From positions 1-57,095 of the forward strand of contig NZ_JAQLFP010000015.1 of NCBI RefSeq assembly GCF_028207065.1: a stretch of 57,095 nucleotides of DNA, in the 5' to 3' direction. The DNA comes from Collinsella aerofaciens (GTDB lineage Bacteria; Actinomycetota; Coriobacteriia; Coriobacteriales; Coriobacteriaceae). Below are positions 8,635-17,215 of this stretch, piece after piece (positions within the stretch are counted from its first letter, which is position 1; every line of letters starts with the position of its first letter). The notes beneath the pieces are model-generated. The model searched no databases and had not been told where the DNA came from. It saw nothing but the letters and a program-made list of their open reading frames with translations. The position numbers were made by a program, and so were the translations under genes.

Positions 8635-9959
8635 GCCTGCAAACGAGGATTAAGGCTGCCGGCGCTGCGGCGGCGGCAGCGCCTGTAGATGTGGGGCGTC
8701 GCCGCGCCGTGAAACGACGCACCAAGCGCGCCGTGATGGACCGCATGGGTTACGACGAAGTGGCGCGTATCAGCGCCTATATCGACCCGGCACTTGCCCG
8801 CTCGGAATTGCGTCCTGCGGTGGAGGCGGCGCTCAATGTTGAGGAGCCGACCGATCTCGCGACGCCCGAGCGCGAGACCATCATCGACGAGATTTTGGAT
8901 GACGTGGTGGGCTTGGGGCCGTTGCAGCCGCTCATCGAGGACGACACCGTTACCGAGATCATGATCAACGGCTGCCGCTCGGCTTTCTTTGAACGCGGCG
9001 GCGTCTTGTACCCCATCGAGCATGCGTTTGAGGATGATGAGCAGATCCGTGTGCTTATCGACCGCATTATCTCGCCACTTGGCCGCCGTATCGACGAGCG
9101 CAGCCCCATCGTCAACGCCCGCCTCAAAACGGGCTATCGCGTCAACGCGGTGATTCCGCCTGTGGCGATTGACGGACCGATTCTCACCATCCGAAAGTTC
9201 TCGGACCGTATCTGCTCGCTGGACGAGCTCGTGGGGTTGGGATCGCTGCCGCTTTGGTATGCGCAGCTGCTGTCGTGTGCGGTGTCGCTGCGACAGGACC
9301 TGGCGGTTGCGGGAGGCACGGGATCTGGTAAGACCACCCTGCTCAACGCGTTGTCATGTGAGATTTCCACCGGCGAGCGCATCGTGACGATCGAGGACTC
9401 TGCCGAGCTCAAGTTTGCGCATCATCCGCACGTGGTGCGCCTAGAGGCGCGCGAGGCTTCAATTGAGGGCGAGGGCGCGGTGACGATCCGCGACCTGGTG
9501 ACTAATGCCCTGCGCATGCGCCCCGACCGCATCGTGGTGGGCGAGGTGCGCGGTGCCGAGTGCTGCGACATGTTGCAGGCCATGAACACGGGCCACGACG
9601 GGTCGCTCACCACGCTTCATGCGGGTTCAGAACAGGAGACCGTGGTGCGTCTGACGTTGCTTGCACGTTATGGCATCGATCTGCCGAGCGAGCTCATCGA
9701 GGAGCAGATTGCCATGGCACTCGACGGTATCGTGATGTCCGAGCGCCACGCCGATGGCAGGCGCTTCGTCTCCTCGTATTCGGGGGTGCGACGCGCCGCA
9801 TCGGGCGGCGTAGAGCTCGAGCGCTATGTGACGTTCGATGCCGCCGAGCGCACCTGGACGCTTGACCGCGAGCCGCCGTTTATCGCAGAAGGCCTGCGGT
9901 CGGGGACGCTCACACAAGAGGAGGTGGACGAATGGAGATCACTGTGCCCCTCGTCGTAG
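8631..9959 (+). CDS. cpaF: CpaF/TadA family secretion ATPase
   Basis: Hexameric ATPase that powers Tad pilus polymerisation on the inner face of the membrane; 442 residues. Walker [10 protein letters not shown] is at 228-236, an Asp box (TIEDSAEL) and Walker B ([12 protein letters not shown]) follow, and the His box is in [13 protein letters not shown]. The N-terminal domain carries [20 protein letters not shown], usual for the family. The start overlaps the previous stop by four bases (ATGA), so translation is probably coupled. Confidence 0.95.
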   Translation: MSLQTRIKAAGAAAAAAPVDVGRRRAVKRRTKRAVMDRMGYDEVARISAYIDPALARSELRPAVEAALNVEEPTDLATPERETIIDEILDDVVGLGPLQPLIEDDTVTEIMINGCRSAFFERGGVLYPIEHAFEDDEQIRVLIDRIISPLGRRIDERSPIVNARLKTGYRVNAVIPPVAIDGPILTIRKFSDRICSLDELVGLGSLPLWYAQLLSCAVSLRQDLAVAGGTGSGKTTLLNALSCEISTGERIVTIEDSAELKFAHHPHVVRLEAREASIEGEGAVTIRDLVTNALRMRPDRIVVGEVRGAECCDMLQAMNTGHDGSLTTLHAGSEQETVVRLTLLARYGIDLPSELIEEQIAMALDGIVMSERHADGRRFVSSYSGVRRAASGGVELERYVTFDAAERTWTLDREPPFIAEGLRSGTLTQEEVDEWRSLCPSS

Positions 9960-10858
9960 GGGGCTTGGCAGGGCTTTCTGTCGCGACGGCGTGCGGGGCG
10001 GAACCTCGTGTGCCGCAGGTACCGCCGGCGGAGCTGGCACGTCAGGCGCTCGAGACGGTGGCAGAGAAGCTGCCGCGTGAGCTGGTGGAAAACGATCTGC
10101 TGAAAAAGATCGCCCGTTCGTGGGCATCGCTGGCTCCGGCGCATCGCCTTGGCCTCGTGATCGAAGATGCTTCGGGACGTTTGGCGTTTCTGCTGCTATC
10201 GAGCGGTGTCTGCTGCGTTTTACTAACGATGGTGTCGTTATCGCCCCTCGGATTTGCCTTGGGACTTGTTGCTCCGTTTGCCGTTGGTGCCGCTCGGGAT
10301 GGCTTTGAGAGCCGGCGCGAGCAACACGATGCAGAAGAGGCAATGCCCGAGGCGTTTACCGCACTTTCCATGTCGCTTGCCTCGGGACATTCGCTGGCCC
10401 AGGGCATGCGCTTTGTGGGCGCTCATGCGCAAGAGCCAGTGCATACCGAGTTTTTGCGGGTGGCGGCGGCGATCGATTGCGGCATCTCGGCGACCGACGC
10501 GCTCGATGACTTGCTCGTGCGTATCGACGCCCCCGGTCTTTCGCTTGTGACCTTGGCGCTTAAGGTGTCTCAGCGCACCGGCGCTCCGCTTGCCGACTTA
10601 CTGTCCGAGGCGTCGAGCATGGTGGGGGAGCGCATTGAGCTCAAGCGCCGCCTGGATGTTAAGACGTCGCAGGCTCGCATGTCTGCGCATATGGTCGCGG
10701 CGATGCCGGCGGGCATGTGCGCGGTGTTGGCGCTGCTTTCGGCAGATTTTCGTCGCGGTCTTGCGACGCCTGCCGGCGCGGGCGCTGTGGTGCTGGGTCT
10801 TGCCCTCAACGCCGTTGCCCTGGTGGTTATCCGGCGCATTATGCGGGTGGAGCTATGA
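9932..10858 (+). CDS. tadB: TadB-like pilus assembly membrane protein (T2SSF domain)
   Basis: 308 residues: a hydrophobic pair around residues 80-120, a cytoplasmic GspF/T2SSF helical domain (AMPEAFTALSMSLASGHSLAQGMRFV), and two C-terminal membrane helices. TadB forms the inner-membrane platform with TadC. The ATG at 9932 has AGGAGG upstream, inside the last codons of cpaF, so the genes overlap by 28 bases. Confidence 0.88.
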   Translation: MEITVPLVVGGLAGLSVATACGAEPRVPQVPPAELARQALETVAEKLPRELVENDLLKKIARSWASLAPAHRLGLVIEDASGRLAFLLLSSGVCCVLLTMVSLSPLGFALGLVAPFAVGAARDGFESRREQHDAEEAMPEAFTALSMSLASGHSLAQGMRFVGAHAQEPVHTEFLRVAAAIDCGISATDALDDLLVRIDAPGLSLVTLALKVSQRTGAPLADLLSEASSMVGERIELKRRLDVKTSQARMSAHMVAAMPAGMCAVLALLSADFRRGLATPAGAGAVVLGLALNAVALVVIRRIMRVEL

Positions 10859-11496
10859 GCGCCCCGGTTGCAGTTGCGGCTTGCCTGTGCGCCCTGAGTG
10901 TATTTGTCGCGACGGGTTTGGATCGGGCGGATGCACGCAAGATCGCAGGGGCCTGCAAGCGCGAGGCGGTGCTGGTCGCTGCCGCGGGTCGCTCGGTGGT
11001 CGATGCTCTGACCGCGCGAGTGAAGGGCGCGGTTGGAGCGGGCGGCCCGGCGCGAGTGTCGCTCGGCGAAGTGTCCGAGATGATCGATGTTGTGCGCTTG
11101 GGTCTTTCGGCCGGTCTTTCGTTTGATGCGGCGCTTGAGATTTTCTGCGCCAACCGCCGGTCAGTGCTGGCTCTTCGCCTTGAGCGCGCCTGCATGGCGT
11201 GGCAGGTGGGCGTGGGCACGCGTGAGGACGAGTTGTTGGCCGCCGCGCGCGACCTGGACGTGCGAGCGCTCGAGACCTTTGCCATCACGGTGGGGCAGGC
11301 GCTCGCCCTGGGTGCCCCACTTGCCGAGACGCTGGCCGCTCAAAGTCGCGAGATCCGTGCGGCTCATCGCGCCGCGGTCGAGCGCGAGATCGAGCGTGCA
11401 CCCGTCAAGCTGCTGATTCCCACCGGCACGCTCATCTTGCCGGCGTTGCTTCTGTCCATATTGGGCCCGCTGCTGGGAGCAGGCGGGATGATGTAG
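10855..11496 (+). CDS. tadC: TadC-like pilus assembly membrane protein (T2SSF domain)
   Basis: 213 residues, shorter than many TadC proteins. It has an N-terminal membrane helix (about 3-20), a T2SSF helical domain (EVSEMIDVVRLGLSAGLSFD) and a C-terminal hydrophobic segment ending GPLLGAGGMM. Second half of the membrane platform. The ATG at 10855 overlaps the tadB stop (ATGA). The open frame extends 138 bases upstream, inside tadB, but that part is a shadow. Confidence 0.85.
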   Translation: MSAPVAVAACLCALSVFVATGLDRADARKIAGACKREAVLVAAAGRSVVDALTARVKGAVGAGGPARVSLGEVSEMIDVVRLGLSAGLSFDAALEIFCANRRSVLALRLERACMAWQVGVGTREDELLAAARDLDVRALETFAITVGQALALGAPLAETLAAQSREIRAAHRAAVEREIERAPVKLLIPTGTLILPALLLSILGPLLGAGGMM

Positions 11497-11506
11497 GGAG
11501 GAATAC

Positions 11507-11740
11507 ATGAACACGATGACTGACGCTGCTGGCAAGGTCCAGGGCTGGGCGTTTTGCCGGGCGGCACATGTTCGTCAGCGCGCCAAGGAACTATTGCAGG
11601 AGGAGAGTGCACAGGGTACCACCGAGTATGCCATCTTGGTCGGCGTGCTCGTGGTGATCGCGATTATCGCCATCGTCGCATTTAAGGGCAAGGTCCAAGA
11701 TCTATGGAACGCTATCAGCGAGGGCATCAACAGCCTGTAG
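11507..11740 (+). CDS. flp: Flp-type major pilin
   Basis: 77-residue prepilin. The leader is charged and unusually long (about 36 residues), ending QG, and is followed by TTEYAILVGVLVVIAIIA, the hydrophobic stalk with the invariant Glu at +5 and Tyr at +6 of Flp pilins. The short C-terminal tail is typical of the Flp subfamily. RBS GGGAGG is upstream. No prepilin peptidase (TadV/CpaA) is in this window, so processing must depend on a gene elsewhere. Confidence 0.9.
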   Translation: MNTMTDAAGKVQGWAFCRAAHVRQRAKELLQEESAQGTTEYAILVGVLVVIAIIAIVAFKGKVQDLWNAISEGINSL

Positions 11741-12267
11741 AGGGCGAGCGCCCCATCGGGGTGCTGCTGGTGTTTGCTTGCCTGACCGTGGCGATAGCGG
11801 CGGTGCTTTGGGGGCTTAACGCCGCGCGGCAGCAGCGTCCTGGGACCGCCTCCGATTTGGGCTCAGATTCGGCGGTGGCGTCTCAAAAAGATGAGATGCG
11901 AGATGCGGACGATTCGGATGTCGCTGTCACGGCGCAAACCTTTCTGCGGACGCTCGACAAGCGGTCTGGCACTGCGACGGATTCGCCTGAGGGCAACGCG
12001 ATTGCGGTCCGGCTTGCATGGTCCGAGGACCGACCGATGACCGAAGCGGCGGCGGATATGCTGCGTGCCTATCGCGAGGTACCCACGGCGCAACTTGCTC
12101 TGAGCGGCTATCTCGACATCAAGGGAAACGTGTGGGGCGCCATCGTGCGCGACGAACGCGGCTGGGTCGATATGGTGACAATTGCCGCGGATGCTGGCGA
12201 TGCTTCGTGTCGTCTGCGCGCCGTGCGCCTGAGCCCGCAGGCAACGGACTCAAAGGAGGGATCGTGA
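11704..12267 (+). CDS. Unknown Tad-operon membrane-anchored protein
   Basis: 187 residues not recognised by family. It has one membrane helix (GVLLVFACLTVAIAAVLWGL, about 18-37), then an acidic linker and a compact extracytoplasmic domain. It starts inside flp (37-base overlap) at an ATG with a weak ribosome site; GTG 11761 is an alternative that would start exactly at the membrane helix. Position between flp and a second pilin-like gene suggests a pilus accessory or minor subunit; no motif supports a specific role. Confidence 0.65.
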   Translation: MERYQRGHQQPVEGERPIGVLLVFACLTVAIAAVLWGLNAARQQRPGTASDLGSDSAVASQKDEMRDADDSDVAVTAQTFLRTLDKRSGTATDSPEGNAIAVRLAWSEDRPMTEAAADMLRAYREVPTAQLALSGYLDIKGNVWGAIVRDERGWVDMVTIAADAGDASCRLRAVRLSPQATDSKEGS

Positions 12268-12268
12268 A

Positions 12269-12487
12269 ATGCATGATGTCCTGCGTGAGGAATCTGCCCA
12301 GGCGACGGTCGAATACGCCATCGTCACGGTGGCGCTGTTATCGATCGTGCTGGCGATCGCGGGACTTTGGCGTGCCGGCACCGATGGGCGCTTGGCGGCG
12401 CTGGTTGAGCGGGCGGCATCCCATGGCGTTGCCTCGACGTCGGTTATCGACGCCGCTGCGGGTGCTGAGGACATCGCGCTGTATTGA
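12269..12487 (+). CDS. Second short pilin-like protein
   Basis: 72 residues: a very short leader (MHDVLREESAQA) then TVEYAIVTVALLSIVLAIAG, the +5 Glu / +6 Tyr pattern of Flp pilins, but with Ala instead of Gly at -1 of the predicted cleavage site. The tail is longer than in Flp. It may be a minor pilin or pseudopilin. RBS AAGGAGG is well placed. The 3' end overlaps the next gene. Confidence 0.75.
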   Translation: MHDVLREESAQATVEYAIVTVALLSIVLAIAGLWRAGTDGRLAALVERAASHGVASTSVIDAAAGAEDIALY

Positions 12488-12959
12488 TATCGCGCGCGAG
12501 GACCGGGCGCAGTCTACGGTCGAGGCCGCTTTTTTGCTGCCGACGTTTCTGACACTCATCCTTCTCGCGCTGCAACCGGTGTGCCTGCTCTATACGCGCG
12601 CGGTCATGGAGTCTGCCGCCGCCGAGACCGCGCGGCTCATGACCACGACGACGGCGGAGGACGACGATCTTAAGGAGTTCACCCGCCGCCGACTTGCCGC
12701 AGTGCCCAACGTTTCGATCTTTCATGCCGGCGGGCCGTTGTCGTGGGATATCGAGCTTGGCCGGGCCGGTGCGGGTGGCGTCTCGTCCGTGTCCGTTTCC
12801 GGCGAGGTCAAGCCGTTGCCTGTGATCGGTGCGTTTGCGCAGGCTATGGGTGGTACCGCCGAGGGCGGCTACGTTGAGCTCAAGGTCGATGTCTCGTATC
12901 AATCGCGTCCCGAATGGCTGGAGGGAGATTATGATTCGTGGATTGCTGCATGGGATTAG
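12462..12959 (+). CDS. tadE: TadE-like minor pseudopilin
   Basis: About 165 residues. A short N-terminal leader (REDRAQS) precedes TVEAAFLLPTFLTLILLALQ, the classic TadE membrane segment, followed by an extracytoplasmic domain. TadE/TadF are pseudopilins needed for Tad pilus function. The start is uncertain: the only early in-frame start codon is GTG 12462, overlapping the previous gene by 26 bases and without a clear ribosome site. The frame is open much further upstream, but that region is coding in another frame. Confidence 0.75.
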   Translation: MLRTSRCIDIAREDRAQSTVEAAFLLPTFLTLILLALQPVCLLYTRAVMESAAAETARLMTTTTAEDDDLKEFTRRRLAAVPNVSIFHAGGPLSWDIELGRAGAGGVSSVSVSGEVKPLPVIGAFAQAMGGTAEGGYVELKVDVSYQSRPEWLEGDYDSWIAAWD

Positions 12960-15096
12960 GCGCTGCCTGTTGCGGGTGACGCAAGGGTTTGCGGCCCGCC
13001 GTCGACCAGGCGCTCTCCGCAAACGAGGCGGCTTTATGGGTCGAGCCGGTATCGACCTGTTTATCGAAGACGGTGCCTACACCACGCTCTCCTCTGCGGT
13101 GGTCATCTTGGTGGTGCTCACGCTGCTGTTTTCGTCGACCGCGGCGATATGGAGCATGTCGCGTGCCGGGGATACCCAGGTGGCGGCTGATAGCGGCGCG
13201 CTGGCGGGTGCCAACGTAGTGTCGTCCTATCACACGGCTGCCACGGTGGTTGATGCGAGCATCTTGAGTCTGGGGCTGGCGGGGTTTGCCACGATCGGGA
13301 CGGGCCTGGTCGCCATCCTCATCCCGGGTGCCGAGCCGGTTGCCGGCAATATGGTCGACACCGGGATTGAGATCATTAAAACGCGCAACAAGTTTGCCAA
13401 AAGCGCATCGGAAGGCTTACAGAAAATCGAGACGGCTCTGCCGTATCTGATCGCCGCGCGTGCCACGCAGGCGGTGTCGGCGCAGGATACCGATAGTGTG
13501 ACCTATACCGGTACGGCGCTTGCCGTGCCCAGGACATCCGAGTCTGACTTCGCTGCGCTCGAGGGGTCCGAGATCTCGACCGATGCCATTAAAGACACAT
13601 CAGATGATTTAGAGTGTGCGGCCGAGGAGCTGCGGAAGGCTTCTGAGGACACGGCGAAGGCTAAAGAGCGTGCTTGGCTGGCGGATTGTGGTGGGTCTGA
13701 CAAGGGCTCGGTCGGCAGCTGTTCTTGCATGTGGGAGCGTGCGAAAAGCCTAACGGATCTCTCCGGTGTTCAAAATCCGCATTACTCATCGAGCGTTACG
13801 TGGGAGCCCCAAGTTGCCCTTGATCGCGCGAAGGACTACTACCATTGGCGTCTGACAAATGAGAAGCCCCACGGCTCGAGTGTCGAGATGAAGGCAGAGT
13901 CTGCGGCGCGTAAGGCGTTTTATACCTATGCGAGCGCGGAGGTCGATCGGGCGCATATAACCGAGAACGGAGACAGGGTTTCCTCCTATATTCCGCTGCT
14001 GCCGCGCAACTCTGATGAGGTTCGGGCGACGGAACTCTATACCGATGCGGTGTGGCCGACGAGCGTGAACGATGACAAGGCGTATCTGCATTACGGGACG
14101 ACCTGCCCTAACTATAAGAAAGGGACGCCGAGCGGATTTGCTTCGGTTGCCGATTACGATGGACAGGATAAATGCAGCAAATGCCATTTTGGCGTTTTGT
14201 CGCTTGGTGCTGTTGCGGCGCCTTCAACCTCTATCGAAAACGGCTTCGAATATCACTTCGACGAGTTCAAAAAGGCCTTGGAGGAATACGTCAAATGTCG
14301 GAACAAAGAGCTTGAGCTCATGCGTCAGACCGAGGATGAGGCCGACCGTGCGAGCAATGCGTTTGACCAGGCCATTAAAGCGCTTTCGGGCGAGCGTCCG
14401 CGTATCGCTCCGCCCGGTCGCAACGGCGTGGTTGCCTTTGCGGTTTCGGGTGCCATCTCGAGCCCCGATGAGCTCAACTCTTCGTTTAACACGGCAGTCA
14501 GGCTTGGCGATCGCGGTGCCATCTCTGCCGCGGTGCTGGCGCCCGATGAGGCGACGGCGCAAAACAACGTGCTTTCGCGATTTTTCTCGACATTGAAGGA
14601 ACGCTCGGGTGGCGTTGCCGGCGTACTCGATGGCGTCATGGATGTCTGGGGACGGCTGCTTGTGGGATACGGAGACATCCAAGGTTCGGCCGACGAACTT
14701 ATGGACGAGATGATTAAAGGCCTAGGAGGGGGCAGCGGCGCGTTGGGCTCCATCGCATCGTGGCTCGGCGATACCGTTTCGGCGTCCGTGGCGGCGCTGG
14801 GTTTGGAACCGTGCGACTTGCGCCTGCGAAAGCCGGTGCTGACTGATTCCGCCAACGTCATTAAGAGCCCGGGGTCTGACATTGCTGGTCTCTCTCAAGC
14901 GCAAGACAAACTGCGAAGTATTCCGTTGGGCGTGACCGATCCCAAGGCGCTTTGCGAGGCGTTGGAATATCAAGTCGAACGCACCATCAGCGGTACGGTG
15001 TTCACGCTTGCGGAGATTCCTCTGCCCGGCGGCGGCTCCATCCCGCTCACCGTCGATGTCGCCACGCTGGTTGGCGCTCTGGGCGGTGGGTCGTAA
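12931..15096 (+). CDS. tadG: Large TadG-like protein
   Basis: 721 residues from the ATG at 12931 (RBS GAGGGAG); ATG 13036 is an alternative. The N-terminal helix region (SSAVVILVVLTLLFSSTAAI) is followed by DTQVAADSGALAGANVV, the signature that Flp pilus-assembly TadE/G-like proteins show just after the membrane helix. The rest is a long extracytoplasmic region with several Cys pairs (CSCMWE, CPNYKK, CSKCHF), possibly disulphide or metal sites. It could be a tip or adhesin-like subunit; that is inference. Start overlaps tadE, stop overlaps the next gene. Confidence 0.75.
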   Translation: MIRGLLHGIRRCLLRVTQGFAARRRPGALRKRGGFMGRAGIDLFIEDGAYTTLSSAVVILVVLTLLFSSTAAIWSMSRAGDTQVAADSGALAGANVVSSYHTAATVVDASILSLGLAGFATIGTGLVAILIPGAEPVAGNMVDTGIEIIKTRNKFAKSASEGLQKIETALPYLIAARATQAVSAQDTDSVTYTGTALAVPRTSESDFAALEGSEISTDAIKDTSDDLECAAEELRKASEDTAKAKERAWLADCGGSDKGSVGSCSCMWERAKSLTDLSGVQNPHYSSSVTWEPQVALDRAKDYYHWRLTNEKPHGSSVEMKAESAARKAFYTYASAEVDRAHITENGDRVSSYIPLLPRNSDEVRATELYTDAVWPTSVNDDKAYLHYGTTCPNYKKGTPSGFASVADYDGQDKCSKCHFGVLSLGAVAAPSTSIENGFEYHFDEFKKALEEYVKCRNKELELMRQTEDEADRASNAFDQAIKALSGERPRIAPPGRNGVVAFAVSGAISSPDELNSSFNTAVRLGDRGAISAAVLAPDEATAQNNVLSRFFSTLKERSGGVAGVLDGVMDVWGRLLVGYGDIQGSADELMDEMIKGLGGGSGALGSIASWLGDTVSASVAALGLEPCDLRLRKPVLTDSANVIKSPGSDIAGLSQAQDKLRSIPLGVTDPKALCEALEYQVERTISGTVFTLAEIPLPGGGSIPLTVDVATLVGALGGGS

Positions 15097-15572
15097 TGAG
15101 TATCCGCATGCGTCTGCGCGAGGAGCGCGCCCAAGCGACGGTGGAGATAGCAGTGGTTACGCCCGTTTTGCTGGTGCTGGCACTCATCGTATACAACGTC
15201 ATGATCTATGCCAGCGCTGTCGCGCGCTTCGACCGCGTGGTGCCCGACATCGTGTTGGCGCACGCCGTGGCGCCGAGCGGGGAGGGCGACGAAAGCTCTG
15301 TCGATGCCTCGGCGACGGTCCGGACTCAAATTCTGAATGCCATGGAAGGCTATGACTTGCAGATCGAAGTGTCGAGCGAGCAAGGCGCGGAGGCATCGGA
15401 TGGTGGCCTGCTCTCCCTATCCGGTACGTTTAGGACCTACACCTGCACCATGCACTATGAGCCGTGGCCGACTTCTCTCAGCATCGCTGGCGTTCCGCTG
15501 GGGGCGCCGACAACGTTGTCGCACGAGCGCGCGGTGACGGTCGATCCATGGCGTCCGGGGGTGGTCATGTGA
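15096..15572 (+). CDS. Second TadE-like pseudopilin
   Basis: 158 residues: short leader (REERAQA), then TVEIAVVTPVLLVLALIVYN with the conserved +5 Glu, then an extracytoplasmic domain. The ATG overlaps the tadG stop (TAATG). It resembles tadE at 12462 in layout, so the locus has at least two pseudopilins plus two pilin-like proteins. Confidence 0.8.
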   Translation: MSIRMRLREERAQATVEIAVVTPVLLVLALIVYNVMIYASAVARFDRVVPDIVLAHAVAPSGEGDESSVDASATVRTQILNAMEGYDLQIEVSSEQGAEASDGGLLSLSGTFRTYTCTMHYEPWPTSLSIAGVPLGAPTTLSHERAVTVDPWRPGVVM

Positions 15573-15928
15573 CCGCGGTCTCGTCCTACATCGCCTACGC
15601 GCGGGCACTCAATAGGCTGGGCTGGACGCCGGCCGAGTTTGCGGTGGCGGAGTCGTTTGTCGTGCGCCTGCGCGGCATGCTGGGACGGCGTCCGGTTGCC
15701 GCCAACGGCCTGCCGCTCGTCATGGCGTTTCCACGCTGCTCTTCGGTCCACACGTGTTTTATGGCCTATCCCATCGACATCGCCTTTATCGATGCACGTG
15801 GCTATGTCCTCGTATGCTATGAAAACGTACGTCCCTGGCGTATGTGCTCCTGCCCCGGCGCCTGGGCCGTACTAGAGCGTCCTTCAATCATTGTTTCGAC
15901 CCCTGCTCTCCAACGCGTGCCGGCTTAA
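15569..15928 (+). CDS. DUF192 family protein at the end of the Tad operon
   Basis: 119 residues from a GTG that overlaps the previous stop (GTGA). The DUF192 fold is recognisable: VRLRGMLGRRP near the start, HTCFMAYPIDIAFID in the middle and WRMCSCPGAWAVLE near the end. The biochemical role of the family is not established. Its tight coupling to the pilus genes suggests a function in pilus biogenesis. No terminator is seen after it. Confidence 0.8.
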   Translation: MTAVSSYIAYARALNRLGWTPAEFAVAESFVVRLRGMLGRRPVAANGLPLVMAFPRCSSVHTCFMAYPIDIAFIDARGYVLVCYENVRPWRMCSCPGAWAVLERPSIIVSTPALQRVPA

Positions 15929-15986
15929 GAATTGGCGACAGCGGACTTTCGTCATACGAAATTGGGTAAGATGGAGGAGAAGATGC

Positions 15987-16253
15987 ATGGATGTTGAGAT
16001 CCATCCCAACGCTAAAAAGCACCTGACGGAAAAGCAGGTGCTTAGCGCTTGGCTTGCGGTTACTGAGTGCATTCGTCGCGAGTCGAAGGACGAGCCGCCG
16101 AGATGGCTTGCGATTGGATGGCTCCCAGACGGACGAAGCGTGGAGCTTGTCGCGGTCGAGCTTGTCCGTGGGTGGCTTATCATTCATGCCTTGTCTCCAG
16201 TCCAGAAGAAATTTTGGCAGGAGATTGAACGGGCTCGGCAAAGGGGTCGATGA
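15987..16253 (+). CDS. Small toxin-like protein (BrnT/RelE-like size and context)
   Basis: 88 residues starting at an ATG six bases after GGAGGAGA. The core RWLAIGWLPDGRSVELVAVE followed by GWLIIHA and a basic C-terminal helix resembles small RelE/BrnT-fold RNase toxins, but similarity is by eye only. It overlaps by three bases the next gene, which encodes a ribbon-helix-helix-like protein. Toxin-first order with an RHH partner is the BrnT-BrnA arrangement. Confidence 0.6.
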   Translation: MDVEIHPNAKKHLTEKQVLSAWLAVTECIRRESKDEPPRWLAIGWLPDGRSVELVAVELVRGWLIIHALSPVQKKFWQEIERARQRGR

Positions 16254-16537
16254 TGGGCAAGACGTATACGGCCGCTAAAGGTCAGGTTGTAACGGATGAA
16301 ATGATTGACGCGTGGTGCGAGTCGTACGAGCGCGGAGAGTTTCCGGATGGCGAACATACCGTTGGTGGGATCGTGCATGGACGGCCCCCGCTCTCAGGTG
16401 AGGGGACGGCAACGTTGTCGGTCAAGATTCCTCTGGGAATGAAGGAGGCCATTCGTCGACGGGCGGCTGCCGAGGGGATGACGCCAAGTGAGTTTGCCCG
16501 TGCGGCTCTGAGCGAAAAACTTCTTGCTGCCGGCTGA
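16250..16537 (+). CDS. RHH-type antitoxin-like protein
   Basis: 95 residues. The C-terminal part (TLSVKIPLGMKEAIRRRAAA, then GMTPSEFARAALSEKL) has the beta-strand plus two-helix pattern of CopG/ribbon-helix-helix DNA-binding proteins, as in many antitoxins that repress their own operon. The N-terminal half would bind the toxin. The start (tandem ATGs at 16250 and 16253) overlaps the toxin stop. Confidence 0.65.
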   Translation: MMGKTYTAAKGQVVTDEMIDAWCESYERGEFPDGEHTVGGIVHGRPPLSGEGTATLSVKIPLGMKEAIRRRAAAEGMTPSEFARAALSEKLLAAG

Positions 16538-16600
16538 TGTCTCTGACGTGCCGATTTATAGAACCGAGGCTGTGCTCAAAAACTTTTTTAAAATTCTCGG

Positions 16601-16628
16601 TTGACCGGAACGCGTCCTTGGTTATACT
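16601..16628 (+). promoter_or_regulatory. Promoter of tRNA-Phe
   Basis: TTGACC (16601-16606), 16-base spacer, TATACT (16623-16628); the tRNA begins 33 bases further on. Confidence 0.75.
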
Positions 16629-16660
16629 AATCAAGCCTTGAAACAAGGCACACCTCAAAT

Positions 16661-16715
<55 letters not shown>

Positions 16716-16733
<18 letters not shown>

Positions 16734-16965
16734 CCTTGAATTGACTAGGACCTCTGCAAAGGGGTCCTTTTCTTTTATGCAGCCCCCACATGGAATCGAA
16801 CCCCGTGAGGGCGCGGAGCTGAGTAAACGCGTAAGCGTTTGCCAGCGCAGCTCGCAAGGCGCGTAAGCGCCGCAGCGGTCCGTCCGCGCAGCGCGCGGAC
16901 GCGATTCCCTTCCCCGCCACCTTGAATTGACTAGGACCTCTGCAAAGGGGTCCTTTTCTTTTATG
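16716..16965 (+). repeat. tRNA tail-duplication unit at tRNA-Phe
   Basis: A 64-base segment covering the end of the T arm, the acceptor strand and the terminator (16716-16779) is repeated without a change at 16902-16965, offset 186. Between the copies: an inverted T-arm copy (GGAATCGAACCCC, 16792-16804), hairpin H1 (AAACGC gtaa GCGTTT, 16825-16840), H2 (GGCGC gtaa GCGCC, 16858-16871) and H3, a 9-bp stem (16881-16889 / 16893-16901) that abuts the second tail. No protein-coding sense. The same layout occurs at the other three tRNAs here. Confidence 0.85.
16747..16776 (+). terminator. Terminator of tRNA-Phe
   Basis: AGGACC / GGTCCT stem followed by TTTTCTTTT. An identical copy occurs at 16933-16962 in the duplicated tail. 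Confidence 0.8.
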
Positions 16966-17215
16966 TAGGGTTCTGCGGAAACTGCGTCCCAGAATAAGGG
17001 CTCAGAACGGGACACACTTTCCGGTGCCTGCCTCCGGCGCGCGTACACACCTCGTCGCACCATTCCGAGCCCGCCCGCCCCAGACATTCCTCCCACTTTC
17101 GCGTCACTTTGCAGACCGTTCGGTCGCCTGTCCGCACACGCGGGTATACTCAAAACGATACTTATCCTATGCAATACGATGCGGGTTCGACCTGCATGAT
17201 CCGAAGGGGGCAGTG
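16966..17215. other. Intergenic region before the GH5-like gene
   Basis: An imperfect inverted pair, TGCGTCCC (16983-16990) and GGGACACA (17009-17016), lies near the left end and could be a small repeat. A -10-like TATACT lies at 17145-17150, about 65 bases before the gene, without a clear -35. Nothing else is recognised. Confidence 0.4.

Noticed and set aside
12018..12461. Upstream part of the open frame that contains tadE
   Set aside because: It overlaps two genes with good starts in other frames and has an arginine-rich, non-native composition.
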